Source: Opitutia bacterium UBA7876
GTDB taxonomy: Bacteria > Verrucomicrobiota > Verrucomicrobiia > Opitutales > Seribacteraceae
Direction: 5' to 3'
Assembly: GCA_002500665.1 (NCBI GenBank)
Contig: DLRY01000039.1
Location: forward strand, 1 to 41,804
DNA: 41,804 bases
The position numbers and the translations under genes were made by a program. The notes beneath the pieces were generated by a model that saw nothing but the letters and a program-made list of their open reading frames with translations, did not search any database and had not been told where the DNA came from. Shown here piece after piece: positions 15,906-24,870 of the stretch (within the stretch, counting starts at the first letter, position 1; every line of letters begins with the position of its first letter).

Positions 15906-15934
15906 TTGACCGTAACAGGCCATCGCGCAACAAT
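15906..15934 (+). promoter_or_regulatory. Candidate promoter of the DUF6807 gene
   Basis: TTGACC (15906-15911), a 17-base spacer and AACAAT (15929-15934) end 14 bases before the ATG at 15949. If real, the mRNA leader would be under 10 bases, in keeping with the absence of a Shine-Dalgarno sequence here. The rest of 15489-15948 shows no other clear signal besides the small minus-strand ORF. Confidence 0.4.
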
Positions 15935-15948
15935 CCCGCATCCTCCTT

Positions 15949-16896
15949 ATGAAAAAGATATCTCAAGTTGCGATTTTCGCCGCCTCCGTATTTTCAGTTG
16001 CTGCCTCTCTGCATGCCGGCAAGGTTTCCCTTGCCAAGGAAAACGGCTCCATTGCCGTCAAGGTGGACGATAAGCTTTTCACCAAATACGTTTACAAAGA
16101 CGACAAGAGGGCCAAGCCTGTCCTTTATCCTATCGTAGGTCCCTTCGGTCTTCCCATGTCCAGGCAATTTCCCCTTGAGGAAGCGGCTAAGGGCGAGGCC
16201 AAGGACCATCCTCACCATGCCTCCCTGTGGTACACACACGGAGAAGTAAACGGCGTGGATTTCTGGGCCGTGGGCAAAGGGCGGGGCAAGATCGTCCATC
16301 AGGATTTCCTTTCCATGAACGGTTCTTCCTTTACGGCCCTCAACCTATGGCAAAATGCCGAGGGCAAGACCATCTGCCAAGACCAGCGAACCCTTTCTTT
16401 TCACGCGCCCAACGAGAAGGATCGGGCCATAGATATATCCGTCACCCTCAAGGCCACCGTGGGAGACGTCACCTTCGGGGATACCAAGGAAGGAAGCATG
16501 GGCATCCGCATGGCGCCTCAATTCAGGCTGCGGGGCGAGGTGGCCAAGGGTAGCGCCATCAATAGCGAGGGTGTCGTGGGCAAGCCGATTTGGGGGAAGC
16601 GCGCTTCATGGGTTTCCTACTGGGCGCCCTTCGACGATAAGGAGATAGGGATTTCAATCTTCGACCATCCGTCCAATCCGCGCCACCCGACCTGGTGGCA
16701 CGCTCGGGATTACGGATTGGTGGCGGCCAACCCGTTCGGCCTGCGCCATTTCGAGGGCAAACCTAAAGGTGCGGGAAACATGGTTCTTAAAAAGGGCGAG
16801 GAAGCTACCTTTCGTTACCGTTTTCTTTTCCATGCAGGAAGCCCTAAGGACGCGGAAATCTCCATTAGGTACCTGGAGTGGTCGAAGGCCGAATAA
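15949..16896 (+). CDS. DUF6807 (PmoA-like) secreted protein
   Basis: 315 residues with a Sec signal peptide (MKKISQVAIFAASVFSVAASLHAG). The hallmark KDHPHHASLWYTHGEVNGVD (85-104) and the later PTWWHARDYGLVAANPFG identify the family often labelled 'methane oxygenase PmoA' in databases. It has nothing to do with particulate methane monooxygenase subunits and is really DUF6807, a protein of unknown activity common in Planctomycetes, Verrucomicrobia and Bacteroidetes, often beside sugar-catabolic genes. The His-rich hallmark could bind metal (inference). It begins the accessory region and converges with a metallophosphoesterase gene; the 119 bases between them (16897-17015) hold no clear terminator. 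Confidence 0.88.
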   Translation: MKKISQVAIFAASVFSVAASLHAGKVSLAKENGSIAVKVDDKLFTKYVYKDDKRAKPVLYPIVGPFGLPMSRQFPLEEAAKGEAKDHPHHASLWYTHGEVNGVDFWAVGKGRGKIVHQDFLSMNGSSFTALNLWQNAEGKTICQDQRTLSFHAPNEKDRAIDISVTLKATVGDVTFGDTKEGSMGIRMAPQFRLRGEVAKGSAINSEGVVGKPIWGKRASWVSYWAPFDDKEIGISIFDHPSNPRHPTWWHARDYGLVAANPFGLRHFEGKPKGAGNMVLKKGEEATFRYRFLFHAGSPKDAEISIRYLEWSKAE

Positions 16897-17015
16897 GATC
16901 GAGGCTACACGGTACCTAGAGCCTTGGCCAAGTTCCCCCTCTGTCCGTTTGTCTTTTCCGGCTTACGATTTAATTTCGTGCGGTTTCCCCGCGACAACCG
17001 GGACAAATCCGGAAC

Positions 17016-18557
17016 TTAATTCACCCGCAGGACCCGGCTTGCTCTAAACTCGCGGCCGTACATGTCCTTGGTCACGGCTTCCAGCAAATGAGAACCCTTC
17101 GACAGGTTGGGCGGCAAGGTTCCTTTCCAGAGATGATCGGAGGGAGTTCCTCCACCCATTGGCAAACCGGTGGAGTTTGACTTGATCTCGGCTTCCCTCA
17201 GGGCGAGGTAGTGGGGATCGATCTCGCGCACCTGCTTTAATTTGGCCCACGGCCCTTTACCCACCCGCAACTTTACGGTGGATTTTACCGAACCAGAGAA
17301 GACGTTGACGTAAACATTGGTCTTTTCGGCGTCCACCGCCTCGATGGCGACGGGAGCGTGAATACGCAATTGGTGACTTGCGGGAAATCGGGCGGCCTTG
17401 AAGTCAAAGGTTGCGCCGTGTCCATCGAAAGTGATCAGGGAGTAACCATTGGGAGCCCCGTCCGACATGGTCGCGTGTGGTATGCCGCGATCGTCCTTGG
17501 CCCCTTTCCACCAACTTCCGGAAACCGTTACGTTGACGATGTGGTGGTGTGGTTTTTTTCCCTGCCAGCCATCTCGCTTGTCAATGAACATATGGGTTTG
17601 GCGATGGGTATGGCCGGATATGCTCAAGGTATGGGGACGATGCTCGATCAAGCGGTAGAGGGCTTGTCGATCCTTGGTGCCGGTGAGAGGAATGTGCATC
17701 ATCAAGACGACGAGTTTTTTCTCAGGCACCCGCTTCAAGTCGTTCCTTAAGAAAGCTAGTTGGCGTTCCCCGAAACCACCGCGATAGGTATTGCGCTTCC
17801 GCTCGGCATCATGGAACCAGTCCACGTTGTCGAGCACGATGAAGTGCACTTCGCCGTAGTCGAAGGAGAAATAGGGCGGACCGTACACCCGCTCGAAGGT
17901 TTCATCGGAAAGATGATCCACCTTCGCCTCGAAATTCAAGTCGTGGTTGCCGATGACGTTGAACCAAGGGATGCCGATCAAGGCAATCGAGCCGTTTAAG
18001 CTGCCGAAGAGGTCTAGGTTGTCGAACATGACGTCACCCAAGGTGACCCCGAACTTGGCATCGGTGCCCGCCAACTCGGCCACCACGTCATTGGCGATGT
18101 AGTCTATCTCCTTCTGGTTGCGCGGCTGGGGATCACCGAAGAAGATGGCTCGGAACTTGCCCGGTTCCTCCTGCTTGTGCAGCGGGAAGTCAATCGACTT
18201 GGGAAGGGGGCCCGTTGGCTTAGTGCCGGCATAACGCGAGGGCGGAGACCCATTCGGCTTGTGAACGTAATGGAAGCGGGGCAGAAGATGGTCGTTCAGG
18301 GGGGTCATCCATCCACTCGGCTTGAGGACGAAGAATATGACGTCATCCGAGGATGGCAAACGCCAGCGCCCCTGGTCGTCGGTTGCCACAATATCCACCC
18401 CGTTGGACACCGCAATTTTGGGAATACCCTTCTCGCCAAGATCCCGTTTCTGGTTGCGGTTGACGTCATGGTAAACGACGCCGCTTGCGAACTCTCCCCC
18501 GGAGGCGGAAGAAATGTACGCAAAAACAAAAAGATATTTGAAGAAGTAGGCTTTCAT
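17016..18557 (-). CDS. Secreted calcineurin-like phosphoesterase with N- and C-terminal accessory domains
   Basis: 513 residues with a signal peptide (1-20). An N-terminal SdrD-like beta domain (about 25-128, GVVYHDVNRNQKRDLGEKG) precedes the catalytic calcineurin-like domain. Its two-metal motifs are GDPQP (141-145), GD at 174-175, GNHD (203-206), His288 (MMHIPL) and GHTH (315-318). A C-terminal beta domain (about 390-513) completes the MetallophosN-Metallophos-MetallophosC arrangement. It should hydrolyse a phosphomonoester or diester outside the cytoplasm; the substrate is unknown. The ATG at 18557 has no Shine-Dalgarno. The 209-base gap to the divergent double-esterase gene (18558-18766) is AT-rich near 18655-18730 and probably holds both promoters, but I could not assign hexamers. 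Confidence 0.9.
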   Translation of the reverse strand: MKAYFFKYLFVFAYISSASGGEFASGVVYHDVNRNQKRDLGEKGIPKIAVSNGVDIVATDDQGRWRLPSSDDVIFFVLKPSGWMTPLNDHLLPRFHYVHKPNGSPPSRYAGTKPTGPLPKSIDFPLHKQEEPGKFRAIFFGDPQPRNQKEIDYIANDVVAELAGTDAKFGVTLGDVMFDNLDLFGSLNGSIALIGIPWFNVIGNHDLNFEAKVDHLSDETFERVYGPPYFSFDYGEVHFIVLDNVDWFHDAERKRNTYRGGFGERQLAFLRNDLKRVPEKKLVVLMMHIPLTGTKDRQALYRLIEHRPHTLSISGHTHRQTHMFIDKRDGWQGKKPHHHIVNVTVSGSWWKGAKDDRGIPHATMSDGAPNGYSLITFDGHGATFDFKAARFPASHQLRIHAPVAIEAVDAEKTNVYVNVFSGSVKSTVKLRVGKGPWAKLKQVREIDPHYLALREAEIKSNSTGLPMGGGTPSDHLWKGTLPPNLSKGSHLLEAVTKDMYGREFRASRVLRVN

Positions 18558-18766
18558 GGGCAGAGAGAAATTATGAGCTTAGGGCGCCTGAATAGGGTTT
18601 GAATCAAAACTTAGGAAATGGGCATCGCACTCGTCGACAATTAAGTTGCCATAGTCAAATTAATGCTTGAAGCGGGTTATGAACCTCCGCTTATTCATTA
18701 TATCGCCTTTATAAATTATCAAGGTGAACCTTTCATGCCCCGATTAACCTTCCAGACAATGCACTT

Positions 18767-20644
18767 ATGAAAAATGCAATATTGAATAAGCTCTGCCTCG
18801 CCATCCTGCTATCGCTTTTTTCGATAAGTGGCTTCGCCTCAAAATTAGCGGGTAAAAAGCTGCAGGTGTTCATCCTTGCCGGCCAGTCGAACATGGTCGG
18901 CCACGCAAACACGCATACCATCGCAACCCTGTATGAATCGGACGATGCGAAAGACAAGAGGCTTGCCCAAATGGTGTTTAAGAAGGGAAGCGGCCTGTCC
19001 CAAAACGTCCTCAGCGAACAACTGGCCGAGGGAAGAAAAACCGACGAGCTTACCGGCGGTATTTCCAACGACAAGATCAAGAACATGAGCGATGGGCCCG
19101 AGAAAACAGCCCTGGAGGCAAAGGTGAAGAAGCATAAGGACGCGTATGAGGCCTACAGGAAGCAGGTTGCTTCTGCCTGCGTCGTGTCGGAACAGGTGTA
19201 CGTCTCGGCCATTGCGGACGGCAACAAGCGCTCTGGGCCCCTGTCGGTTGGCTACGGCGGCAACAAGGACAAGATAGGTCCGGAGTATGGGTTCGGGCTC
19301 TCGCTCGCGCAAAAGCTGGATGCCCCCATCCTGCTCATCAAGACCTCCTGGGGCGGCAAGTCCATCAATTACAATTTCCGTCCTCCTTCCGCCGGCCCCT
19401 ACCAGTTGAACGAAAAGGAAAAGAACGGAGACAAGGCTGAGGAGATCAGGAAGAACGCCGGCCTTAATTGGAGAATGATGAACGAGACGGTCCACGCGGT
19501 GCTCAATGATCTCAAGAAGTATCATCCCGCCTATGATCCAAAGTTCGGACACGAGATGGCTGGTTTCGTCTGGTTCCAAGGATTCAACGACCAGTTCTCG
19601 GATGCTTTCCGGGACAACTACAGGCAGAACATGATCCACTTCATCAAAGACGTGCGCAGGGAGTACGAGACTCCGAAGATGCCTTTCGTTATCGGTGTCT
19701 TGGGAACCAACATGACCAAGGAAGGAGTCGACAAGAACGCTGTCTCCGTGGGCCAGCGTGAAGCGGCCAAGGCGCCTGAGTTCAAGGGCAACGTGGTGTC
19801 GGTGGAGAGTTACAAGGTATACGACCTTAAAGCCCGCAAAGTCTTCGATGGCGGGTGGGCCAAGAATTTCGCCCAATGGCGCTTGGTGGGAAGCGACCGC
19901 CCCTATCACTACCTCGGCAGCGGCAAGTTCTTTGTCCGTCTTGGCGACGCATTCGCCAACGCCATGTTTGGCTTGATCGAAAACAAGATGGCCTCCGTTC
20001 CGTCTGGCATTGCAGTAACCAGTGGAGAAAAAATTGCCTTTCTCGGGGATTCCATTACTGCGGCGGGCAAACGCCCCGGAGGATACTGCCAACTGGTTCT
20101 TTCCGCCTTGAAGGATCAAGGCATTGAAATCACGCCCGTGTTTGCCGGAATTGGCGGCCACAAGTCCAACCAGATGTTGGCCCGTCTCGAAAAGGACGTT
20201 TTGCGCCACAAACCGGACTGGATGACCCTGAGCTGTGGCGTCAACGACGTTTGGCATGGAGCGCGCGGAATCGACCTACCGTCGTACAAGAAGAATATCA
20301 CGGCAATCGTTGACCAAGCCCAGGCGGCCGGAGTCAAGGTCATGCTGCTTACCTCCACTATGATCCGGGAAGACCAAGCCAATGCCTTGAACCAAAAACT
20401 GGCGCCCTACAATGATTTCCTGAAGGCCTTGGCCAAGGAAAAGAAATGCCTTCTGGCCGACCTTAACGCCGACATGCAGGCCGCCCTGAAGGAGTTCCCT
20501 CCCGATGCCCCCAAGGGAAAGCAGTTGACCAGCGATGGCGTGCACATGAACAAGTCGGGTAACGTCATGATGGCCCGTGGCGTGGCCAAGGCATTCGGCC
20601 TAAGCGATAAGCAACTCGACGAATCCGCCAAGAAGTGGAAGTGA
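18767..20644 (+). CDS. Secreted double esterase: SASA-type domain fused to SGNH/GDSL hydrolase
   Basis: 625 residues with a signal peptide (about 1-25). The N-terminal half is a SASA-type (sialate O-acetylesterase/DUF303) carbohydrate esterase: FILAGQSNMVGHA with the nucleophile Ser41, ILLIKTSWGGKSI, and GFVWFQGFNDQF. The C-terminal half is an independent SGNH hydrolase: IAFLGDSITAAG (nucleophile Ser429), the Gly block AGIGGHKSNQ, the Asn block LSCGVNDVWHG and the Asp/His end TSDGVHMNKSG. Both catalytic sets look intact, so the protein may remove two different acyl groups, for example O-acetyl esters, from one glycan. The join lies near residue 415-425. It lacks a Shine-Dalgarno. Neighbours are sulfatases and another acetylesterase on the opposite strand. 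Confidence 0.9.
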   Translation: MKNAILNKLCLAILLSLFSISGFASKLAGKKLQVFILAGQSNMVGHANTHTIATLYESDDAKDKRLAQMVFKKGSGLSQNVLSEQLAEGRKTDELTGGISNDKIKNMSDGPEKTALEAKVKKHKDAYEAYRKQVASACVVSEQVYVSAIADGNKRSGPLSVGYGGNKDKIGPEYGFGLSLAQKLDAPILLIKTSWGGKSINYNFRPPSAGPYQLNEKEKNGDKAEEIRKNAGLNWRMMNETVHAVLNDLKKYHPAYDPKFGHEMAGFVWFQGFNDQFSDAFRDNYRQNMIHFIKDVRREYETPKMPFVIGVLGTNMTKEGVDKNAVSVGQREAAKAPEFKGNVVSVESYKVYDLKARKVFDGGWAKNFAQWRLVGSDRPYHYLGSGKFFVRLGDAFANAMFGLIENKMASVPSGIAVTSGEKIAFLGDSITAAGKRPGGYCQLVLSALKDQGIEITPVFAGIGGHKSNQMLARLEKDVLRHKPDWMTLSCGVNDVWHGARGIDLPSYKKNITAIVDQAQAAGVKVMLLTSTMIREDQANALNQKLAPYNDFLKALAKEKKCLLADLNADMQAALKEFPPDAPKGKQLTSDGVHMNKSGNVMMARGVAKAFGLSDKQLDESAKKWK

Positions 20645-20645
20645 A

Positions 20646-20699
20646 GACTTGCCCGAAAGAAAGAATGATCTTCTAAACTAAGGCCGCTCGGGCAAAGTC
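20646..20699. repeat. Inverted repeat between convergent gene ends
   Basis: TTGCCCGA (20649-20656) pairs with TCGGGCAA (20688-20695). After one bulged base, the pairing extends through GAC (20646-20648) with GTC (20697-20699). The loop is 31 bases and there is no T run, so it is not a classic terminator. It lies just after the stop of the double esterase and over the last codons of the convergent phosphoesterase, and could form in transcripts from both sides. Confidence 0.4.
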
Positions 20700-21589
20700 A
20701 GCTCACGCTGCGTTTCCCGGCCATACCCTTTGACAACAAGCCGTTCTGCGTAAACTTCGATGACCGCATAAGAGTTTTTCTCGGTGTCGACCATGCCTTT
20801 CAAAGTGAGGTAGTGGATGCCGTCGCGCTGGCCGTAGTTGCCGGCATGGTTGTGCCCGTTGACGTAAGCCGCCACGCACGGATAGCGAGCGAGGAGATCG
20901 GTCAGTACCTTGGCATTCCAAAGGTTGTGACCGTTTTTCGGGTACACCGGGAAATGACAAAAGAGCATGACTCTTTCCTTCGCTTTCGTTGCGGCTACCA
21001 ACTTGGACTCGATCCATTGCAATTGTTTTTCGCCCACGGCTCCGTTCCAACTGGGCGGGCGTGGCTTCAGAGACTTATGGTATTCGGAAGCCGCCTTGGT
21101 TCGGGGATCGTCCTTGGGCCAAGCATATAGGCTCACGTCGTTACCGTCTATTACGATGAAACGCCATCCCTTGCGGGTAAATTCATAGTAGCGCTCCTTC
21201 ATTCCGAGCTTGGCCGGTACCAAGGCCTTCTTGGCCTCGTCCACCTCGAAGTCGTGGTTGCCCAGCACGTGATAATGCGGCGCATTCAGTTGGTTGTATA
21301 TAGGGACGACTTTGTCGAAGCTCTCGAAGTCACGGTCAATGAAATCTCCGAGGTGTACCACGAAGGAAAGTTCCATCTTGTTGTAGTGCTCTACGCAGGC
21401 GCTGAGCTTCTTGGGCGAAAGGTTGTACTTTCTCTTCGAGCTTGTCTTTTCGCAGTACTGGCAATCGGCGACTGCCCCGAAACGAAACAGTGGGCTGCCC
21501 GGACGCGGATCGGCCCAGGAAGAAGGACCTAGGCACAAGAACAGCCAAGCAATGGCTAGAACGGATAACGGGCTGGGGTTTTTTTTCAT
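20678..21589 (-). CDS. Secreted metallophosphoesterase, ADPRM-like
   Basis: 303 residues with a signal peptide (1-26). The calcineurin-type two-metal motifs are FGAVADCQYCE (Asp42, Gln44), VVHLGDFIDRD (Asp82), HVLGNHDF (110-113), MLFCHFP and YVNGHNHAG. The ADCQY start, with Gln in place of the usual His, and the following NLSPKKLSACVEHYN helix resemble Mn-dependent ADP-ribose/CDP-alcohol diphosphatase (ADPRM), though export suggests a different substrate. It is the last gene of a minus-strand trio (sulfatase, sialate O-acetylesterase, this gene) with gaps of 11 and 15 bases. The start is preceded by an AT-only stretch (ATAATATAAATAAAT) instead of a Shine-Dalgarno. Confidence 0.88.
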   Translation of the reverse strand: MKKNPSPLSVLAIAWLFLCLGPSSWADPRPGSPLFRFGAVADCQYCEKTSSKRKYNLSPKKLSACVEHYNKMELSFVVHLGDFIDRDFESFDKVVPIYNQLNAPHYHVLGNHDFEVDEAKKALVPAKLGMKERYYEFTRKGWRFIVIDGNDVSLYAWPKDDPRTKAASEYHKSLKPRPPSWNGAVGEKQLQWIESKLVAATKAKERVMLFCHFPVYPKNGHNLWNAKVLTDLLARYPCVAAYVNGHNHAGNYGQRDGIHYLTLKGMVDTEKNSYAVIEVYAERLVVKGYGRETQRELTLPERP

Positions 21590-21604
21590 ATTTATTTATA
21601 TTAT

Positions 21605-23125
21605 TCAACGCATCGGATTCTCTGCCGGGTCATAAGGCATGAGACCCCAATCCGAACAAAAGGGAGAAGCTGGCAGGCCCGACTTGCCATACAGGTTCCA
21701 AGGGCTTCCCTCAGGCGCTTCTGGGTGGCACGCATAGCGGACCGCCAAGGGTTGACTCACTCGAAGACTTTTCACCGACACAGTCCGCCCCTTCACATTG
21801 GCCTTGGCTGGATGCCAAACTCCATCCATATCCGCTAACTCGAATCCGTTTAGATCACCGTCCTTGACCTCTATGATCTTTCCGATGCTCTTGATGCGTC
21901 CCGCTATAAGTCCTTCCTCGGCATAATCGAAACGAACAATGGCTTCGCTTCCCCGAATCTCGACTTCGCGAAACAACGGACCGCTGAAGGGTATCTTCTT
22001 GCCATACAGCTTAGCCAACGGCCAGAGAGCCAGACGTTCCCCGACGTCGATCTTATTGGGCGGATGAATGTCGTTGGCGTTGTCGAGGTCGATGGTTACG
22101 ACCATCCCGGTCCCCGCTACCTCCATGGCTCGTAGCTGCTCCTCCCGCGCATAGGTCCAAGCGTAGCTTTTCCATTGAGGCAACTGGACGAAGTAGAATG
22201 GTAGGCGCTCCTGCTGGAACGCCTTCCTCCATCCCTCCACGAGAGCCCTTTGCTTGTGCCGGTAGGCGCGCGGATCCTCGCCCTTGCCGGAATTGGACTC
22301 GGCTTGGTACCAGATGGCGCCTCGAATACCATAGGGAGCAACAGGTGCGATGCGACCGTTATAGATTGCCCCCGGCAGCCACGCGGGGCTTCGAACCCAA
22401 GTGCCACCGGACATTTTCCTGATTGCCTCGAGGTCTCCGGCTTTGGCGTACTTGGCTAGTTCGACCAGCGTTGGGTGGCCCTTGAAGGCGCTGGCTGGAA
22501 TATAGGGCTCGATAGGCGTACCACCCCAGGCGCAGTCGATGATCCCGACAGGAACCTTGAGTTCCACGTGCAGGCGCCGGGCGAAGACAAAGGCAACGCC
22601 CGAAAATCCATAAACGCTTTGGCGCGTGCATACCACCCAACCGCCACCCGTGAGGTCAGCTTGAGGACGCGGCGCGCTTTTCTCACTGACCTTACGATGG
22701 CGGATCGCGGAATAGTTCGCCGCTTCCGCCAAGGCCTTACCCTCGGGCAGGCGTCGGGCCATGCCCTGCACTCTGTAGTCCATATTGGACTGTCCACCGG
22801 CAAACCAAACGTCGCCCACAAGGACGTCACGGATGGTGACTTTGCGCGTACCGGAGCTGATTTCAAGTGAACGGCCTGTGGCCGAGGCCACCATCGGGTC
22901 GAGCTTCAGTTTCCAGCGACCTCCCTCATCCGCCTTGGTGGTAATGGACTGATCCGCAAAGGCCACCGTGACGGAAGTGTCCGCGTCCGCCCAGCCCCAC
23001 ACAGGGACCGCAGCATCGCGTTGTAAAACCATGTGGTCGGAAAAGATCTTTGCCGGTTGTAGGTCGGCAAAAGCCGACCACTGACCCCAAAGGCCGAGGA
23101 AAACAAAAGAAACGATCCGGGGCAT
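21605..23125 (-). CDS. Sialate O-acetylesterase (SASA family), secreted
   Basis: 506 residues with a signal peptide (about 1-20). It follows the sialate 9-O-acetylesterase layout: an N-terminal strand-rich part (ADLQPAKIFSDHMVLQRDAA, VPVWGWAD), then the catalytic domain with the nucleophile Ser113 in FAGGQSNMDYR, GIIDCAWGGTPIEPYIP, IRGAIWYQAESNSG, and the catalytic-type His of DIHPPNKIDVGERLA. The family removes O-acetyl groups from sialic acids or other acetylated glycans; the true substrate here is open. It is encoded 11 bases after the upstream sulfatase, so desulfation and deacetylation are probably coexpressed. A weak AAGG lies about 8 bases before the ATG. Confidence 0.93.
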   Translation of the reverse strand: MPRIVSFVFLGLWGQWSAFADLQPAKIFSDHMVLQRDAAVPVWGWADADTSVTVAFADQSITTKADEGGRWKLKLDPMVASATGRSLEISSGTRKVTIRDVLVGDVWFAGGQSNMDYRVQGMARRLPEGKALAEAANYSAIRHRKVSEKSAPRPQADLTGGGWVVCTRQSVYGFSGVAFVFARRLHVELKVPVGIIDCAWGGTPIEPYIPASAFKGHPTLVELAKYAKAGDLEAIRKMSGGTWVRSPAWLPGAIYNGRIAPVAPYGIRGAIWYQAESNSGKGEDPRAYRHKQRALVEGWRKAFQQERLPFYFVQLPQWKSYAWTYAREEQLRAMEVAGTGMVVTIDLDNANDIHPPNKIDVGERLALWPLAKLYGKKIPFSGPLFREVEIRGSEAIVRFDYAEEGLIAGRIKSIGKIIEVKDGDLNGFELADMDGVWHPAKANVKGRTVSVKSLRVSQPLAVRYACHPEAPEGSPWNLYGKSGLPASPFCSDWGLMPYDPAENPMR

Positions 23126-23136
23126 TCGGAACCTTG

Positions 23137-24726
23137 CTAGTGGTTCTTAGGTTTGCGGGGCTGTTTTGGCTTCTTAATCCTCTCTTTAATGATCGGCACC
23201 TCGAGCCCGTCGTCAGGCTGGTTCCAAAAGCGGTAGGGATCATCGAGTCGCCGCATCTCGGCCAACAACAAGCCCTCCATTTCCTTGAGTTTCTCGGCGT
23301 ATTTGGGATCCTTGGCCAAATTGAGCTGGTTTTCACTTGGTTTTACCCCGGTCATGGCTGTCACCTTGGGGTTATGATGCTCCCTGATGAACTCATGAGG
23401 ATTCTCCTTCAGGTTGAAGAGCTGGACGTGCTTCACCCCAGTCTTGGTGACCTCGTACTGAGTTAATTTCCAGTCTCCTTGTTTGACGCATCGCGTTCCG
23501 GGTCGCCCACCGCCGCAGTAGACTCCGTACAATACGTCGCGGACCTGTTTGCGCTTCCCCATCAGCACGGACTTGAAGCTCTTCCCTTCCGAGGTGGCGG
23601 GAGCGTCGATTCCGGCCAAGTCGCACAAGGTCGCCAAGACGTCCAGGAGGTAGACGTTACCGACCGTTCGGGAGCCCGCCTCGATGCCCGGCCCCTTGAC
23701 GATGAAAGGGATACGCCAAGTGTGATCATAAAGGTTCTGCTTGCCCTGCAGGCCATGTCGACCAATCGCCATGCCGTGGTCCGCGGTGTAGACGACGTAG
23801 GTGTTGTCCAGTTCCCCCATCGCCTCGAGCTTCTTAAGTACCCGACCGACTTGGACGTCGATGTTCTCGCTGCAAGCGAACTCTCGGCCCATCTCGTTGC
23901 GTATGGTGCGCTCGTCCCGATTTTTCCAGACACCTTTCACCCCCACTTCGTCGCGCACCGTGGTATGGCCGTGGTCGAAAGGGTGCGTCGGCAACCAATT
24001 GACCGGCAAGGGCGGTTGCTTCGGGTCGGCAGGCGGCAGCTTGCTCTGATCGACGTGGTTGACGGCCCCGTATTTCTTGAGCAATCCTGGTTTTCCGTCC
24101 CGTACGTCGTGGGGATGAGAAAAACCATAGTAGATCAGAAAAGGGTCCTTGTCCTTGGAAGACTCGCGGTCGTTCAGGTATTTCATGACCTGCTCTCCGT
24201 GCCAGTGGCTGCCGGTCTCGTCGGTGCCGCCTCGACGGGTGCCGTCGTTACGTACGGTGAAGAGCTTATTGGCCGCCTCATAGCTGTTACCGTTCTTGCA
24301 GGTGCGCATCGTGTCGTATCCCGCCTGGTTGAAGACCCCCGGCAAAGTATGCTCGGCCAAGTCGGGCGGTACCTTCTTCGGGTTGGTTACGTGAGGGTTC
24401 ATTACCCGCCCCCCCTTGTCCGGCACGTGCCAGACCGTCCGGCCCGACATGACCATATGACGCGAAGGCGTGCATACTCCGCCCACCCAGGCACCCATGT
24501 GATAGGCCCCGTCCAACACCATGCCTTCCTTTGCCAGGCGGTCGATATTGGGAGTGTCGAGTATGGAGCGCGAATTGTAGAGCCTAAGGTCGAAAGGGGA
24601 CTGGTCGTCCACAATGATGAAGAGAAAGTTGGGGCGTTTTTGGGCTGAAAGCCCAAGTAGAAAGGCTATTGCGGCCAGCCCAGTCAGCAGGCGGCGCAAC
24701 CCGAGGATCGTGATCGTAGAAAGCAT
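23137..24726 (-). CDS. Secreted sulfatase (S1-type), paralogue of the sulfatase at 30572-32071
   Basis: 529 residues. A hydrophobic export signal (about 8-28) is followed by the metal-binding Asp pair in IIVDDQSPFD (40-41) and the formylglycine motif CTPSR (Cys85) in GGVCTPSRHMVMSGR. YTADHGMAIGRHG holds the second metal site. Maturation of Cys85 to formylglycine needs an FGE or anSME enzyme that is not in the window. Large blocks are identical to the sulfatase at 30572-32071 (for example TMRTCKNGNSY, GRHGLQGKQNLY), so the two are recent paralogues. The last 20 or so residues form a Lys/Arg/Pro tail (IKERIKKPKQPRKPKNH). It heads a three-gene operon. The substrate is unknown. Confidence 0.93.
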   Translation of the reverse strand: MLSTITILGLRRLLTGLAAIAFLLGLSAQKRPNFLFIIVDDQSPFDLRLYNSRSILDTPNIDRLAKEGMVLDGAYHMGAWVGGVCTPSRHMVMSGRTVWHVPDKGGRVMNPHVTNPKKVPPDLAEHTLPGVFNQAGYDTMRTCKNGNSYEAANKLFTVRNDGTRRGGTDETGSHWHGEQVMKYLNDRESSKDKDPFLIYYGFSHPHDVRDGKPGLLKKYGAVNHVDQSKLPPADPKQPPLPVNWLPTHPFDHGHTTVRDEVGVKGVWKNRDERTIRNEMGREFACSENIDVQVGRVLKKLEAMGELDNTYVVYTADHGMAIGRHGLQGKQNLYDHTWRIPFIVKGPGIEAGSRTVGNVYLLDVLATLCDLAGIDAPATSEGKSFKSVLMGKRKQVRDVLYGVYCGGGRPGTRCVKQGDWKLTQYEVTKTGVKHVQLFNLKENPHEFIREHHNPKVTAMTGVKPSENQLNLAKDPKYAEKLKEMEGLLLAEMRRLDDPYRFWNQPDDGLEVPIIKERIKKPKQPRKPKNH

Positions 24727-24870
24727 AGGAAATGAATCAAAATCGCTTGTAGGCGACGGAGCAAGGCAAGAAGCGGTATCTATTCGACGTTTGACATAAG
24801 CCGTGGGTCGGGGAATCTTTCTATAATAACCTTCAACCAGCCTCCTGCCGAAGGCAATTATCCCTGATTA

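Noticed and set aside
15949..16896. Methane monooxygenase subunit (PmoA)
   Set aside because: The database label 'PmoA family' is misleading. The protein has a signal peptide and DUF6807 marks, without the membrane helices of real PmoA.
18845..20257. A 470-codon open frame antisense to the double esterase
   Set aside because: The plus strand carries intact catalytic motifs of two esterase families, while the antisense product has no recognisable motif. Long antisense frames are expected in GC-rich coding DNA.
23479..24648. A 389-codon plus-strand frame antisense to a sulfatase
   Set aside because: It is a codon-bias shadow; the sulfatase on the minus strand has a signal peptide and formylglycine motif.
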